DNA of 64,000 nt from NCBI RefSeq assembly GCF_001519065.1, contig NZ_KQ954254.1, forward strand, positions 1-64,000, given 5' to 3'. This document shows positions 52,755-61,188 of the stretch, piece by piece (positions within the stretch are counted from its first letter, which is position 1; each line of letters opens with the position of its first letter). This stretch comes from Novosphingobium sp. FSW06-99 (lineage in GTDB: Bacteria; Pseudomonadota; Alphaproteobacteria; Sphingomonadales; Sphingomonadaceae). The notes under the pieces were generated by a model, which searched no databases, was not told the origin of the DNA, and saw nothing but the letters and a program-made list of their open reading frames with translations. The translations under genes were made by a program, and so were the position numbers.

Positions 52755-54695
52755 ATGATCGAACAGGCAGATAGGGACGCCCTGAAGGACACGCGCCGAC
52801 CGGCGTTTGCCTTTCGCGTGGCCATCAGCGGTGCGCGCAAGCTGCCACCGGGCGGGACGCCTGAACGATCGCGTATCGAGGCGCAAGTGCGGGCCGTTCT
52901 CGCGCAAATCCATGCGCGGTTGTTGATCGCGCGCAAGGCGCCTGATGTCCGGCACTGTTACGATGCCACCCAGTCGTCGCGCATGACCTGTTATTCCCCG
53001 CTGGCCGATGGCGCCGACCGGGTCTTTGCCAGGGCAGTGCTGGAACTGGCTGACAACACTGTCGACAGCGATCTGGCGGTTGAACTTCGCGTGGTCATCC
53101 CGTTCGACCAGGGCTCCTATGAGGCAACTTTCGGCGGGGTCGATGGTCTGGACCAGGCGCAATCCGCCGCAGAATTCGCGGCTCTGCTGAAACAGGCCGC
53201 CACGCCGCCGCTGGTGATCGATGGCGATGCTGCCGAGGCCAACTGCCGCCATGAAAGCTATGAAGCGGTTGGCCGCATGGTCGCGCGCAACTGTGACGTG
53301 CTGATGGTAATCTGGGCCAGGGAAGCGCAGTCGGGCGGGCGCGGCGGGGCGAGCGACATCGTGCGCTTTGCGCTGCACGCCGGTATCCCGGTGTGGTGCA
53401 TCGACAGTCTCGGGATGCGAGAGCCCGTGTTGTGGACCAGTGCGCGCGCACTGCACGAAGACACCGCGCCGGAACACGCCCATGCAGCGCTGAACAGGCT
53501 GGTCGACGATACGGTGATACCGCCGCCACCCGCCGCCATGGAAAAAGGCTATCTCGCAGAGAAAGTGTCCGATCCGATGGGCGCCTTTTTCGATGAGAAG
53601 ATGCATGGCGCCTCAAATATCTGGCTGTTCCATTCGGGTGCCATCGGCTTGCTGCGCCGGGTATGGGCAAAACACCCCACGGCGAAGGACCTGGACCATG
53701 GCTATACAAGGCGCAGGCAGACGTGGGGGGATTCGCATCTGGTCAAGTGCCTCTCCAAACCGTGGAATTCGTCACGATTTGTCAATACGCGAAGCCTGTC
53801 GTCACAGTTGTCGGAATCGTATCAATATAGGTATCGCACATCATATCTGTTTATTTCGATTTTCGGGGCGATCGCGTTGATTTCGGCGGTGATCGATGTC
53901 GGCTACAATCCCGCTGAACGCATCGCCAGCGTCATCGAATGTGTCGCTCTGTTCGGCATTGCCGTGCTGGTTTTGCTCAACGGGCGCCTTGGCTGGCACC
54001 GGCGCTATGTCGATTACCGTCTGTTGAGCGAACTTGTTCGCCCTTTGTCGTTCCTCGCGCCCCTGGGTTGGAGCCTGCCGTTCAACCGCATGCGCAAGGT
54101 TGCCGTGGCGGGAAAGGGTGGCTGGGTGCCATGGCTGGTGGCGGCCTATGTGCGCGCGGCGCCGCTGCCCTGTGGCGCCTTGGCCGACACCGTAGCAGGC
54201 CAGAAGGAACGCCTGATCAATGCGATGATTGGCAGCCAACTGGAATTCCACGTTCGCCGGAAACTCGAATGCAGCGGTGCAAATGCGTGGTTCGATCGTG
54301 GCGGCAGCGCACTGTTTGGGCTGACCATGCTGTGCGTGTTCGCAAAAATCGCCCTGCTGTATGGGGAGAGCCAGTTCGGTGAAAAACTTGCGGTTTCTGC
54401 GGATGTGCCGGCAATCGTCCAGTTTCTCGGCTGGGTATCGGCCGTTGCGCCCGCCTTGTCTGCAGCAGCGTTCGGCATGAAGGCATACGAGGAGTTCGAG
54501 TCGCTGGCGGAAAGTTCGGAAAAAATCATCGAGGATCTGGCCGCTGTTCGCGAACAGGCTAGGCGGATCAAGCCAGACGATCCGCTCGCCTCGCAGCTTC
54601 TGGCGGAAACCTGCCTCGACGCATCGCTGGTGATGCTGTCGGAAGCATCGGGCTGGGCGCAAATGCTGCGTGCCAAGGCGATTGAGGCTGCTTGA
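52755..54695 (+). CDS. SLOG-like domain fused to a SLATT-like membrane effector
   Basis: A 646-residue protein. The N-terminal third has a Rossmann-like pattern typical of SLOG proteins: FRVAISGARKL (20-30), YSPLADGADRVF (80-91), DVLMVIWARE (181-190) and GGRGGASDIVRFALHAGIPVWC (194-215), a likely nucleotide or ADP-ribose-derivative site. Residues about 355-431 show two TM helices (YLFISIFGAIALISAVIDVG, CVALFGIAVLVLLNG) followed by HRRYVDYRLLSELVRPL, the pattern of SLATT effectors, then helices and two more hydrophobic segments near 519 and 555. Domain calls are from pattern only. It lies 116 bases after the TIR gene, on the same strand. Confidence 0.65.
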   Translation: MIEQADRDALKDTRRPAFAFRVAISGARKLPPGGTPERSRIEAQVRAVLAQIHARLLIARKAPDVRHCYDATQSSRMTCYSPLADGADRVFARAVLELADNTVDSDLAVELRVVIPFDQGSYEATFGGVDGLDQAQSAAEFAALLKQAATPPLVIDGDAAEANCRHESYEAVGRMVARNCDVLMVIWAREAQSGGRGGASDIVRFALHAGIPVWCIDSLGMREPVLWTSARALHEDTAPEHAHAALNRLVDDTVIPPPPAAMEKGYLAEKVSDPMGAFFDEKMHGASNIWLFHSGAIGLLRRVWAKHPTAKDLDHGYTRRRQTWGDSHLVKCLSKPWNSSRFVNTRSLSSQLSESYQYRYRTSYLFISIFGAIALISAVIDVGYNPAERIASVIECVALFGIAVLVLLNGRLGWHRRYVDYRLLSELVRPLSFLAPLGWSLPFNRMRKVAVAGKGGWVPWLVAAYVRAAPLPCGALADTVAGQKERLINAMIGSQLEFHVRRKLECSGANAWFDRGGSALFGLTMLCVFAKIALLYGESQFGEKLAVSADVPAIVQFLGWVSAVAPALSAAAFGMKAYEEFESLAESSEKIIEDLAAVREQARRIKPDDPLASQLLAETCLDASLVMLSEASGWAQMLRAKAIEAA

Positions 54696-54859
54696 CCGCA
54701 ACGGCGCGCAGAAGATGGACATAAATTTGTGTCAATTTGCCCGTAATGTCACCGTGCGAGCTCGATACTGATCCGGTATGTCATGCGGAGATTGGGTGTA
54801 ATTCCGCCATTCCCCGCGCGATGCGATGCGTCCAGAAAGCGTGTGTCGAGTTGATTGAA

Positions 54860-54877
54860 TGTAAACAATAATGGACA
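54860..54877. promoter_or_regulatory. Candidate PpsR/CrtJ binding site upstream of the cytochrome c gene
   Basis: TGT at 54860-54862 and ACA at 54875-54877 are separated by exactly 12 bases (AAACAATAATGG), a full match to the TGT-N12-ACA consensus of PpsR. It lies 60 bases upstream of the cytochrome c lipoprotein start, in the promoter position, and ppsR itself is encoded 5 kb away. A single match of six fixed bases can occur by chance. Confidence 0.5.
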
Positions 54878-54937
54878 ATTGTTCGTCGCGGGTCGATAGT
54901 CGGAACCTGGGATGAGGTCCTGAGTGGAGAGATCGAG

Positions 54938-55477
54938 ATGAAGCAGTCTGAATCGAAAATTCGGGTTGGTGGTGTGGTGTTGTGCCTTGCGGTGTCGGCG
55001 CTGGCGCTGGCGGCATGTTCCAAGAAAGACGATACGGTCGACACCAGTGCAGACAGCGCGCCTGCGGCGGCAACCACGTCGGCGGCCGCTGCCGACAGCG
55101 CCACGCCCCCTGCGGCCAAAGTGGCGGCAGACAATGTCGAGACGATCAGCGGCGCCAAGTTCGCCAGCTTCACCGGCGATGCAGACAAGGGCAAGGCCGA
55201 TTTCGTGACCTGCACGACCTGCCACGCGATCGAGGCCGGGGTGAACAAGATCGGCCCTTCGCTGCATGGCGTGGTTGGGCGTCCGGCGGGATCGATTGCG
55301 GGCTATGCCTATTCGACCGCCAACAAGACGAGCGGTATTACCTGGAGCCAGGAAAAGCTGTTCCAGTATCTCGAAAATCCGCAGCGCGTGGTCCCCGGCA
55401 CCAAGATGTCCTTCCCCGGCTGGTCCGACCCGCAAAAGCGCGCCGACGTGATCGCCTATCTCAAAGCCAACAGTTGA
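54938..55477 (+). CDS. Membrane-tethered class I cytochrome c (cytochrome c2-like lipoprotein)
   Basis: A 179-residue exported cytochrome. LALAAC places a lipidated cysteine at C27. An Ala/Thr/Ser/Pro-rich flexible linker runs to about residue 65, followed by a compact cytochrome domain with CTTCH (92-96) and the methionine ligand M147 in PGTKMSFPG. GPSLHGVVGRPAGSIAGYAYS is strongly cytochrome c2/c550-like. As a tethered carrier next to photosynthesis genes it could feed electrons from the bc1 complex to the reaction centre, an inference from position and domain. GAGAGATCGAG precedes the ATG. Confidence 0.88.
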   Translation: MKQSESKIRVGGVVLCLAVSALALAACSKKDDTVDTSADSAPAAATTSAAAADSATPPAAKVAADNVETISGAKFASFTGDADKGKADFVTCTTCHAIEAGVNKIGPSLHGVVGRPAGSIAGYAYSTANKTSGITWSQEKLFQYLENPQRVVPGTKMSFPGWSDPQKRADVIAYLKANS

Positions 55478-55483
55478 TCGGAC

Positions 55484-55511
55484 GGGCCCGGCGGTGTGTG
55501 CTGTCGGGCCC
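55484..55511. terminator. Hairpin between the cytochrome c gene and the tspO unit
   Basis: GGGCCCG (55484-55490) pairs with CGGGCCC (55505-55511) around a 14-base loop, between the cytochrome stop (55477) and the convergent stop at 55514. No T-tract follows, so its efficiency is doubtful. Confidence 0.4.
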
Positions 55512-55513
55512 CC

Positions 55514-55828
55514 CTATCCTTGTCGCTGGCGCCATGCCAGATCGGCCAGATTGAGCGGAAACGCCGCCAGCAGCAACAGCGCGATCCAGCGCCAGTCCAT
55601 CCCTACCAGCGCCGCGCGCAGGGCCAGCAACATCATCGCCCCCGGCGCCAGGCACAGCACCGCGCGCAACATCGGCCAGCGCAGCCGCGCCACCAGCCAC
55701 ACCAGCTCGATGGCGATGACCGCCAGCACCACATCGACGGCGTGGCCAGTGGCGAACAGCCAGATCAGGAAAACGGTCCGTTCAGCCGGTCCACGGTCAT
55801 CGTCAGATAGCCTGCAAACGTGACCCAC
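55514..55828 (-). CDS. Small membrane protein overlapping the end of tspO
   Basis: An open frame overlapping the last 64 bases of tspO encodes three probable membrane helices: VFLIWLFATGHAVDVVLAVIAI, MLRAVLCLAPGAMMLLALRAAL and WIALLLLAAFPLNLADLAW. The hydrophobic pattern with arginines at helix ends looks genuine, and it continues the series of overlapping genes. The start is unclear: a GTG at 55828 gives 104 residues, while no ATG occurs close to the tspO stop; a start near residue 28 would fit better structurally. Function unknown. Confidence 0.5.
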   Translation of the reverse strand: MGHVCRLSDDDRGPAERTVFLIWLFATGHAVDVVLAVIAIELVWLVARLRWPMLRAVLCLAPGAMMLLALRAALVGMDWRWIALLLLAAFPLNLADLAWRQRQG

Positions 55829-56247
55829 AGCAGATAGGGCAGCAACAGCACCGCGCCGGTCATCGATCGGCGCCAGATCACCAGGATCAGCGCCAGCACC
55901 GACAGCCACAGCCCGATCGATTCGACCATGGCCCAATCCGGGCGGTGCAGGCGAAAGAACAACAGGCTCCAGGCGATATTGAGAAAGCCGTTGAGCGCGA
56001 ACAACCCGACCAGCGCTTCGCGTTCACGGCCGGTGGGCGCGGCCAGCCAACCGGTCACCCCGGCCAGCGCGGTAAACGCATAGATCGCCGTCCAGGCCAC
56101 GCCATAGGCGGCATCGGGCGGGGCCCAGCGCGGCTGCGCCAGCGCGTGATACCACGGGCCCAGATCGGTGATCGTCGCACCCAGAATGGCCACCATCGCG
56201 GCGGCGAGCGAGGCGATGATGACAGGGAACAGCCAGGCGCGGTTCAT
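55765..56247 (-). CDS. tspO: Tryptophan-rich sensory protein (TspO/MBR family)
   Basis: A 160-residue five-helix membrane protein. Family features are visible: LGPWYHALAQPRWAPPDAAYGVAWTAIY (quoted in part: PWYHALAQPRWAPPD), NIAWSLLFFRLHRPDWA and the C-terminal YLLWVTFAGYLTM. TspO binds porphyrins and in Rhodobacter dampens photosynthesis gene expression in response to oxygen. It overlaps bchP by 4 bases; the start at 56247 is fixed by this overlap and the family length. Upstream extension to 56385 is antisense-like and rejected. Confidence 0.93.
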   Translation of the reverse strand: MNRAWLFPVIIASLAAAMVAILGATITDLGPWYHALAQPRWAPPDAAYGVAWTAIYAFTALAGVTGWLAAPTGREREALVGLFALNGFLNIAWSLLFFRLHRPDWAMVESIGLWLSVLALILVIWRRSMTGAVLLLPYLLWVTFAGYLTMTVDRLNGPFS

Positions 56248-57446
56248 CCGGCAAACCCTGCGGTCTGCAACAGATGGCGCATATCCTTCACAAAGATGCG
56301 CAAATAGGCAAGCGGACTGGAATAGACCAGTTGCTTGTTCATATAGGCGGGCCACATCATCCGTTGCACGTCGCGGTCCTCGCACATGGTCACAAAGCGT
56401 TCGCGGCGGCGATCGCTATGGTACCAGAAATACTGCATGATCCCCAAAACCCGGAACACCGTGCCATGCGCGCGCATGAAGCGACGGCGGGCCTGGCGCA
56501 GCGCGCGGGGGTTGCCCGATACCAGAAACACCCCGACCGCGCTGGCGGCCTCGCGCCCTGCCACCATCGCATAATAGATTCCCTCGCCCGAAGCCGGGGC
56601 GACCACCCCGGCGGCATCGCCGGTGACCAGCACATCGCGGCCATTGTCCCATCGGCGCAACGGGCGCAGCGGGATCGGCGCGCCTTCGGACCGGATCGTG
56701 TCGCACGCATCCAGCCCTTCGCGCGCGCGCAACCGGCCGACCGCGCGGCGCAGGCCAAACCCCTTTTGCGCGCTGCCCACACCGACGCTGGTGGTGTCGC
56801 CATGGGGGAACACCCAGGCATAGAAATCGGGCGACAGGGCGTGTTGGTAGAACACATCGCAGCGCGCGCGATCAAACCGGGCGTCGCCTTGCGCGGGCGA
56901 GCGGATCACTTCGTGATAGGCAAACACGCAAGGCATCGCCTCGGCCCCCGGCAGGGCCTGCCGCGCAACGCGCGAACGCGCGCCATCGGCGCCGATCACG
57001 CAGCGTGTGGCGATGCGGCGTTCAATGCCATCGTCCGCAGTGGTGTAGACCACCGTCGCATCGCCGTTGCCATCGCGCTCGATCCGTTCGAACCGCCCGG
57101 TGCGGCGCACGGCCTGTGCGGCAACGGCGCGTTCGCGCAGCCATTCGTCAAAATGTTCGCGATCGACCATGCCCACAAACGCGTCGCCGCCATGGCGGTT
57201 GACCGGCATGTCGACGACCGTGTCGGACGGCGCGATCATCCGCGCGCCGACCACGCGGCCCACGATCAGATGGTCGGGGATGGCAAAATCGCGGATCAAT
57301 CGTGGCGGGATTGCCCCGCCGCAGGGTTTGATCCGCCCGGCACGGTCGAGCAGCAGCACGCGATGCCCGGCGCGGGCCAGATCGGTCGCGGCGGTGGCCC
57401 CGGCCGGACCGCCACCAACCACCACGCAGTCGTAGATCCCGTTCAT
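56244..57446 (-). CDS. bchP: Geranylgeranyl diphosphate/bacteriochlorophyll reductase
   Basis: A 400-residue FAD-dependent reductase that saturates the geranylgeranyl tail of bacteriochlorophyll to phytyl. YDCVVVGGGPAGATAATDLA carries the FAD motif (GGGPAG, 11-16), CGGAIPPRLI is the family segment following it, and VTGDAAGVVAPASGEGIYYAM binds FAD further on. WPAYMNKQLVYSSPLAYLRIF near the C-terminus is also typical. It sits between the PucC-like gene and tspO, with 4-base overlaps on both sides, the usual photosynthesis-cluster order. Confidence 0.94.
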   Translation of the reverse strand: MNGIYDCVVVGGGPAGATAATDLARAGHRVLLLDRAGRIKPCGGAIPPRLIRDFAIPDHLIVGRVVGARMIAPSDTVVDMPVNRHGGDAFVGMVDREHFDEWLRERAVAAQAVRRTGRFERIERDGNGDATVVYTTADDGIERRIATRCVIGADGARSRVARQALPGAEAMPCVFAYHEVIRSPAQGDARFDRARCDVFYQHALSPDFYAWVFPHGDTTSVGVGSAQKGFGLRRAVGRLRAREGLDACDTIRSEGAPIPLRPLRRWDNGRDVLVTGDAAGVVAPASGEGIYYAMVAGREAASAVGVFLVSGNPRALRQARRRFMRAHGTVFRVLGIMQYFWYHSDRRRERFVTMCEDRDVQRMMWPAYMNKQLVYSSPLAYLRIFVKDMRHLLQTAGFAG

Positions 57447-58750
57447 GCGGCAGACGGCATCGGCTGCGCGCCGCGCACCGGTCGGCGCAGCGCCAGCGAC
57501 GCGGCGACCACAAACAGCAGTGCCTGCACTGCAAACACGATCATGAACGTGCGCGACGTGGATCCGATCAGCGCGCGCCCCAGATCGAGCCCGATCGCGC
57601 CCATCAGCCCGCCCAGCGCAAAGGCGATCGCTTGCGCCGCACCCCACACGCCCATGCGAATGCCTTCGCGATGCCCGCCATCGGCGCCCGCCAGGCCCAT
57701 CATCGCGCCGATGGCCGACACCGCGAACACCCCGTTGGCGAGGCCCAGCGCGGCAATATTGGCCGTCAGCGGCCAGCCGGGCCCCATGCGCGCTGCCAGG
57801 ATCAGCCCGACCAGCATCAGCGCCGATGCCGCGCATCCGCCAACGATCCACACTTGCATGCTTTCGACCGTGCGTTTGCCCACCACACTGCCGCCCACGC
57901 CGACCAGGATCATCCCGCCCAGCACCCCCGCATGCAGCACCCCGCCCAACTGGGTCGATTGCCCCGGCGTGAAGCCGAACAGCAGGCCTGCGAACGGTTC
58001 GAGAATCAGTTCCTGCATCGAATAGGCAAACATCGACAGGAACACGAACAGGGTGAACCGGCGTGCATCGTCGTCTGCCATCATCGTCCGCAACGCCGCG
58101 CCAAAACCGGGCCGGTCTGCATCATCCACAGCGGGCACGGGCGCAGGCGGGCGCCCCTCTACGCCCCATACGCCCAGCATGGCCACCACGAAGGCGGTGG
58201 CGACCACCCCTGTGACCACTCTGGCCAGGCGCGGCAGGGAAAACGGATCGATCAGGGCCCCGGCCACGCCGGCGGTAACGACAATGCCGACGATCATCAT
58301 GATCCAGGTGATCGATGCCGCCGCCGCGCGCCGTTGCGGCGCAACCCGCGTGGCCAGCAGCGCCAGCAGCGATGTGCCCGCTGCTCCGACGCCCGCGCCG
58401 ATCATCGAAAAGGCGAACACGGCGCCGATCACCCCCCATGCCGAATGGGCCGCCAGCAAGGCCAGCGCGCCGATCGAACCGACCACACCGGTGGCCAGCG
58501 TGGCCATGCCCAGCACGATCCACGGGGTTCGCCGCGCGCCGCGATCGGACCCATGGCCCCACACCGGGCGCGACACTTGCACCGCATAATGCCACGCGAC
58601 CAAACCGGCAGGCAGTGCTGCGGGCAGCGCATATTCGACCACCATCACCCGGTTTAGCAGCGAGGTTGCCAGCATCACCATCGCGCCGATGGCGCTTTGC
58701 ACCAGACCGAGCCGGACAATCCCCGACCAGCCGAGCGGGCGCAGCGTCAC
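57443..58750 (-). CDS. PucC/LhaA-family MFS protein of the photosynthesis cluster (ORF428 type)
   Basis: A 435-residue membrane protein with about twelve helices, of the bacteriochlorophyll delivery/PucC family of the major facilitator superfamily. VRLGLVQSAIGAMVMLATSLLNRVM and YALPAALPAGLVAWHYAVQ (helices 1-2) are characteristic, as is SRPVWGHGSD in the first loop. Members help assemble light-harvesting complexes. The GTG start at 58750 overlaps the bchG stop by 4 bases (GTGA). It lies between bchG and bchP, exactly where ORF428/bchP2 occurs in purple bacteria. Confidence 0.92.
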   Translation of the reverse strand: MTLRPLGWSGIVRLGLVQSAIGAMVMLATSLLNRVMVVEYALPAALPAGLVAWHYAVQVSRPVWGHGSDRGARRTPWIVLGMATLATGVVGSIGALALLAAHSAWGVIGAVFAFSMIGAGVGAAGTSLLALLATRVAPQRRAAAASITWIMMIVGIVVTAGVAGALIDPFSLPRLARVVTGVVATAFVVAMLGVWGVEGRPPAPVPAVDDADRPGFGAALRTMMADDDARRFTLFVFLSMFAYSMQELILEPFAGLLFGFTPGQSTQLGGVLHAGVLGGMILVGVGGSVVGKRTVESMQVWIVGGCAASALMLVGLILAARMGPGWPLTANIAALGLANGVFAVSAIGAMMGLAGADGGHREGIRMGVWGAAQAIAFALGGLMGAIGLDLGRALIGSTSRTFMIVFAVQALLFVVAASLALRRPVRGAQPMPSAA

Positions 58751-59655
58751 AGTCCGCTTGCTCCGCCCAACCCGAAGGCCGAGGCCAGCATGCCGAACAC
58801 ATAGAGCGTGGTTCCCGTGGCATTGTACCACGGCGTGTGCGCGCGCGGATCGCCGAGCAGGCGCCGCATCAGCCCGATCTGTCCCACCAGCAGCCCGGCG
58901 ACGATCGCTGCATCGGCACGATGCCCCCACTGCACCAGCAGCGCGACCACCGCGATCTGCGGTGCGGCCATCACCACGCAGGCCACGCGCGCCGCCCGAT
59001 CGACCCCCAGGACGACGGGCAATGAGCGCAGCCCGGTGGCACGATCGCCCTCCACCGCCTTGAAATCGTTGAGTGTCATGATCCCATGAGCGCCAAAACT
59101 GTAGAGTGCCAGGATGATCAGCACATGCGTCGGCGGCAGTGCACCGGCCATCACGCTGGCGCCGGTAAACCAGGTCAGCCCTTCATAGCTCAGCGCCACG
59201 ACCGCCGGGCCCCAGATCCCGCTGACCTTGAACCGGAAGGGCGGGGCGCTGTAACCCCAGGCGCAGATCAGCCCGATGCATGTCGCGCCCAGCACCCACG
59301 GCCCGGCAAGGGTTGCCACCAGCAGTGACAGCGCGGTGCCGGTCAAGGCGATCCACAAGCCCCAATGGCCCGCGATCCGGCCCGAAGGGATCGGCCGAGC
59401 CGGTTCGTTGATGGCATCGACATGGCGATCGAACCAGTCGTTGACCGCCTGGCTGGTGCCGCACACCAGCGGCCCGGTCAGCACCACGCCGGCCAGCAGA
59501 AACGGCCAGCGATCGGCCAGCGGCACACCGGACGATACCACGCCGCACATGAACGCCCAGATCGGTGGAAACCAGGTGACCGGCTTGAGCAGTTCAAGCA
59601 CATCGCGCGGGGCGGGCAGGGGAGTCGCGGTGGAAAGGGTGCCCGATCGGTCCAT
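58747..59655 (-). CDS. bchG: Bacteriochlorophyll a synthase (esterifying)
   Basis: A 302-residue UbiA-type prenyltransferase that attaches geranylgeranyl diphosphate to bacteriochlorophyllide. The Mg-diphosphate motif is NDWFDRHVDAINEP (N72, D73, D76, D80), preceded by LKPVTWFPPIWAFMCG, which is diagnostic for BchG/ChlG. The second motif is LNDFKAVEGDRATGLRSLPV. Nine helices can be seen, as expected. The gene follows ppsR after 69 bases that contain a palindrome. Confidence 0.95.
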   Translation of the reverse strand: MDRSGTLSTATPLPAPRDVLELLKPVTWFPPIWAFMCGVVSSGVPLADRWPFLLAGVVLTGPLVCGTSQAVNDWFDRHVDAINEPARPIPSGRIAGHWGLWIALTGTALSLLVATLAGPWVLGATCIGLICAWGYSAPPFRFKVSGIWGPAVVALSYEGLTWFTGASVMAGALPPTHVLIILALYSFGAHGIMTLNDFKAVEGDRATGLRSLPVVLGVDRAARVACVVMAAPQIAVVALLVQWGHRADAAIVAGLLVGQIGLMRRLLGDPRAHTPWYNATGTTLYVFGMLASAFGLGGASGL

Positions 59656-59699
59656 CCCCGAAGGCTAAGCCCCGGACCCCCGATCCGTCAAACCTAATT

Positions 59700-59715
59700 T
59701 ACACCCGGAAGTGTA
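59700..59715. promoter_or_regulatory. Palindrome in the ppsR-bchG gap
   Basis: TACAC-CCGGAA-GTGTA is a perfect dyad, 45 bases upstream of the bchG start. The TACAC/GTGTA half-sites resemble, but do not match, the TGT-N12-ACA form of PpsR sites. It may be an operator for the bchG-tspO operon. Confidence 0.4.
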
Positions 59716-59724
59716 CAATTTGTT

Positions 59725-61155
59725 TTAATTGTCGCCCGCGGTGGTGTTGGCCAGCCCATGGCGGTGCAGCTTCGAATAGAGGCTTTGGCGGCTGAGCCCC
59801 AGGATTTCCGCCGCCGAAGCGCGGTTGTCAGACGTGTATTCAAGCGCCGCCTCGATGCACAGGCGTTCGATCAGGTCGGTGCTTTCGCGCACGATGTCCT
59901 TTAGTGACATGCGTCCGACAAGTTCGGTCAACTGATCGACCGAACGCGGCACATCGCGGGTGGTGACAGAGACAGTGCGCAACCGGCGCGCGACATTGCG
60001 GATGGTGAACCCGAAGCAATCCTTGCCGTCCATCGATGCGATCACGCCCGAGATCTCGATCTCTTCCTGAGCGCCCGCTGCGCCGCGCAGGATCGTCGCG
60101 ACATTGTGGATCGAACCGTGTTCGCGCAACTGCGCCACGATCAGATCGAGATCGCGGCCCGGACGCGCCAGCCAGGTGCCGAGCGACATCCCGGTGACCC
60201 GGTCGGCGGAAGGCATTTCCGCCAGTTCGACAAAGGCGGCGTTGGCGGTCAGCACCTTGAGATCGCGATCGACCAGCACAAAGGCATCGGGCATGCGTTC
60301 CAGCACATCGCCCAGGGTGCTGTCGAACCGGTGCGCGGTGTCGTCGGTGGTTGCAGGCTCGATCCGGATGATCAGCATCGGCGTGCGCGACTGGCGGAAC
60401 AGGCGCGCGGAAAACCGCGCCTCGCCACGCCCATCGGCCAGTGGCAGCATGATCGGTTCAAGATCGTCGGTGGCTTCGGCAGCCCCCAGATAGGCGACCA
60501 GATCGTCGCGCTGTTCGCTGGCGACGATGGCGTTGGCCGGATTGCCCACCAGTGTGCCTTCGCGCGCATCGAGCAGGCGGTGTGCCGCCGGATTGGCCTC
60601 GCGGATACGGCGGGTCTGGCCATCGACGATCAGCACGGCCTCGGTCGCCATGTCAAACAGCAGGCGATAGCGGGTTTCTGCCTGGCGCAGGCGAATATAG
60701 TCACGTTCAAGCGATTGCTGTGTCTGCAACAGCCGCTGTTGCATTTCGGCTGCCGCGCGCATGTCGCGGCCGATCGCGACCAGCCGCTCGCTGTCACCCA
60801 GCGCCAGCACCATGTATCGTACGGGCACATCGCCGCCGGGCGCCGCATGATTGACCTGACGCCAGCGTGGGGGCACCGCACCGCTGGCGGCCGCGACCAT
60901 TTCGACGGCCTTGTTGCGGCTTTCCGGCGTCAACGCATCGATCCAGGATTCACCGATCAGATCGGCAAAACCTAGATTGGCCAGATCTCCCTGTGACACG
61001 GCGACATCGAGAATGGTGCCGTCGCAGGTCAGTATGAAGGTTACATCGCCCACTGCCGCAAGCAGCGACGCGGCGACACTAGCGGGGAGATGCCCGGGCG
61101 AGGCGCCAGGTGCGGTGAAGGCCGTATTCCGGAAGGGGGCGAATTGCTGGCTCAT
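59725..61155 (-). CDS. ppsR: Photosynthesis-gene repressor PpsR/CrtJ
   Basis: A 476-residue transcription factor. Three PAS-like domains can be read (about 20-130, 150-260 and 275-380; FDMATEAVLIVDGQTRRIREANPA and LERMPDAFVLVDRDLKVLTANAAF are typical strands), then a C-terminal Fis-type helix-turn-helix: RASAAEILGLSRQSLYSKLHRHGL. A cysteine in LIERLCIEAALE lies at the position of the redox cysteine beside the HTH in purple-bacterial PpsR. It represses bch, crt and puc genes under oxygen. The start is ATG 61155; a GTG at 61170 closer to GGA is possible. Confidence 0.95.
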   Translation of the reverse strand: MSQQFAPFRNTAFTAPGASPGHLPASVAASLLAAVGDVTFILTCDGTILDVAVSQGDLANLGFADLIGESWIDALTPESRNKAVEMVAAASGAVPPRWRQVNHAAPGGDVPVRYMVLALGDSERLVAIGRDMRAAAEMQQRLLQTQQSLERDYIRLRQAETRYRLLFDMATEAVLIVDGQTRRIREANPAAHRLLDAREGTLVGNPANAIVASEQRDDLVAYLGAAEATDDLEPIMLPLADGRGEARFSARLFRQSRTPMLIIRIEPATTDDTAHRFDSTLGDVLERMPDAFVLVDRDLKVLTANAAFVELAEMPSADRVTGMSLGTWLARPGRDLDLIVAQLREHGSIHNVATILRGAAGAQEEIEISGVIASMDGKDCFGFTIRNVARRLRTVSVTTRDVPRSVDQLTELVGRMSLKDIVRESTDLIERLCIEAALEYTSDNRASAAEILGLSRQSLYSKLHRHGLANTTAGDN

Positions 61156-61188
61156 CGACGAGCGACGCACTCCAAACGAAAGTCAACG

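Noticed and set aside
51712..54695. Classical Thoeris (thsA/thsB)
   Set aside because: ThsA is SIR2-SLOG and soluble; here no SIR2 domain is seen, the TIR protein is membrane-bound, and a SLATT-like part replaces SIR2. At most it is an analogue.
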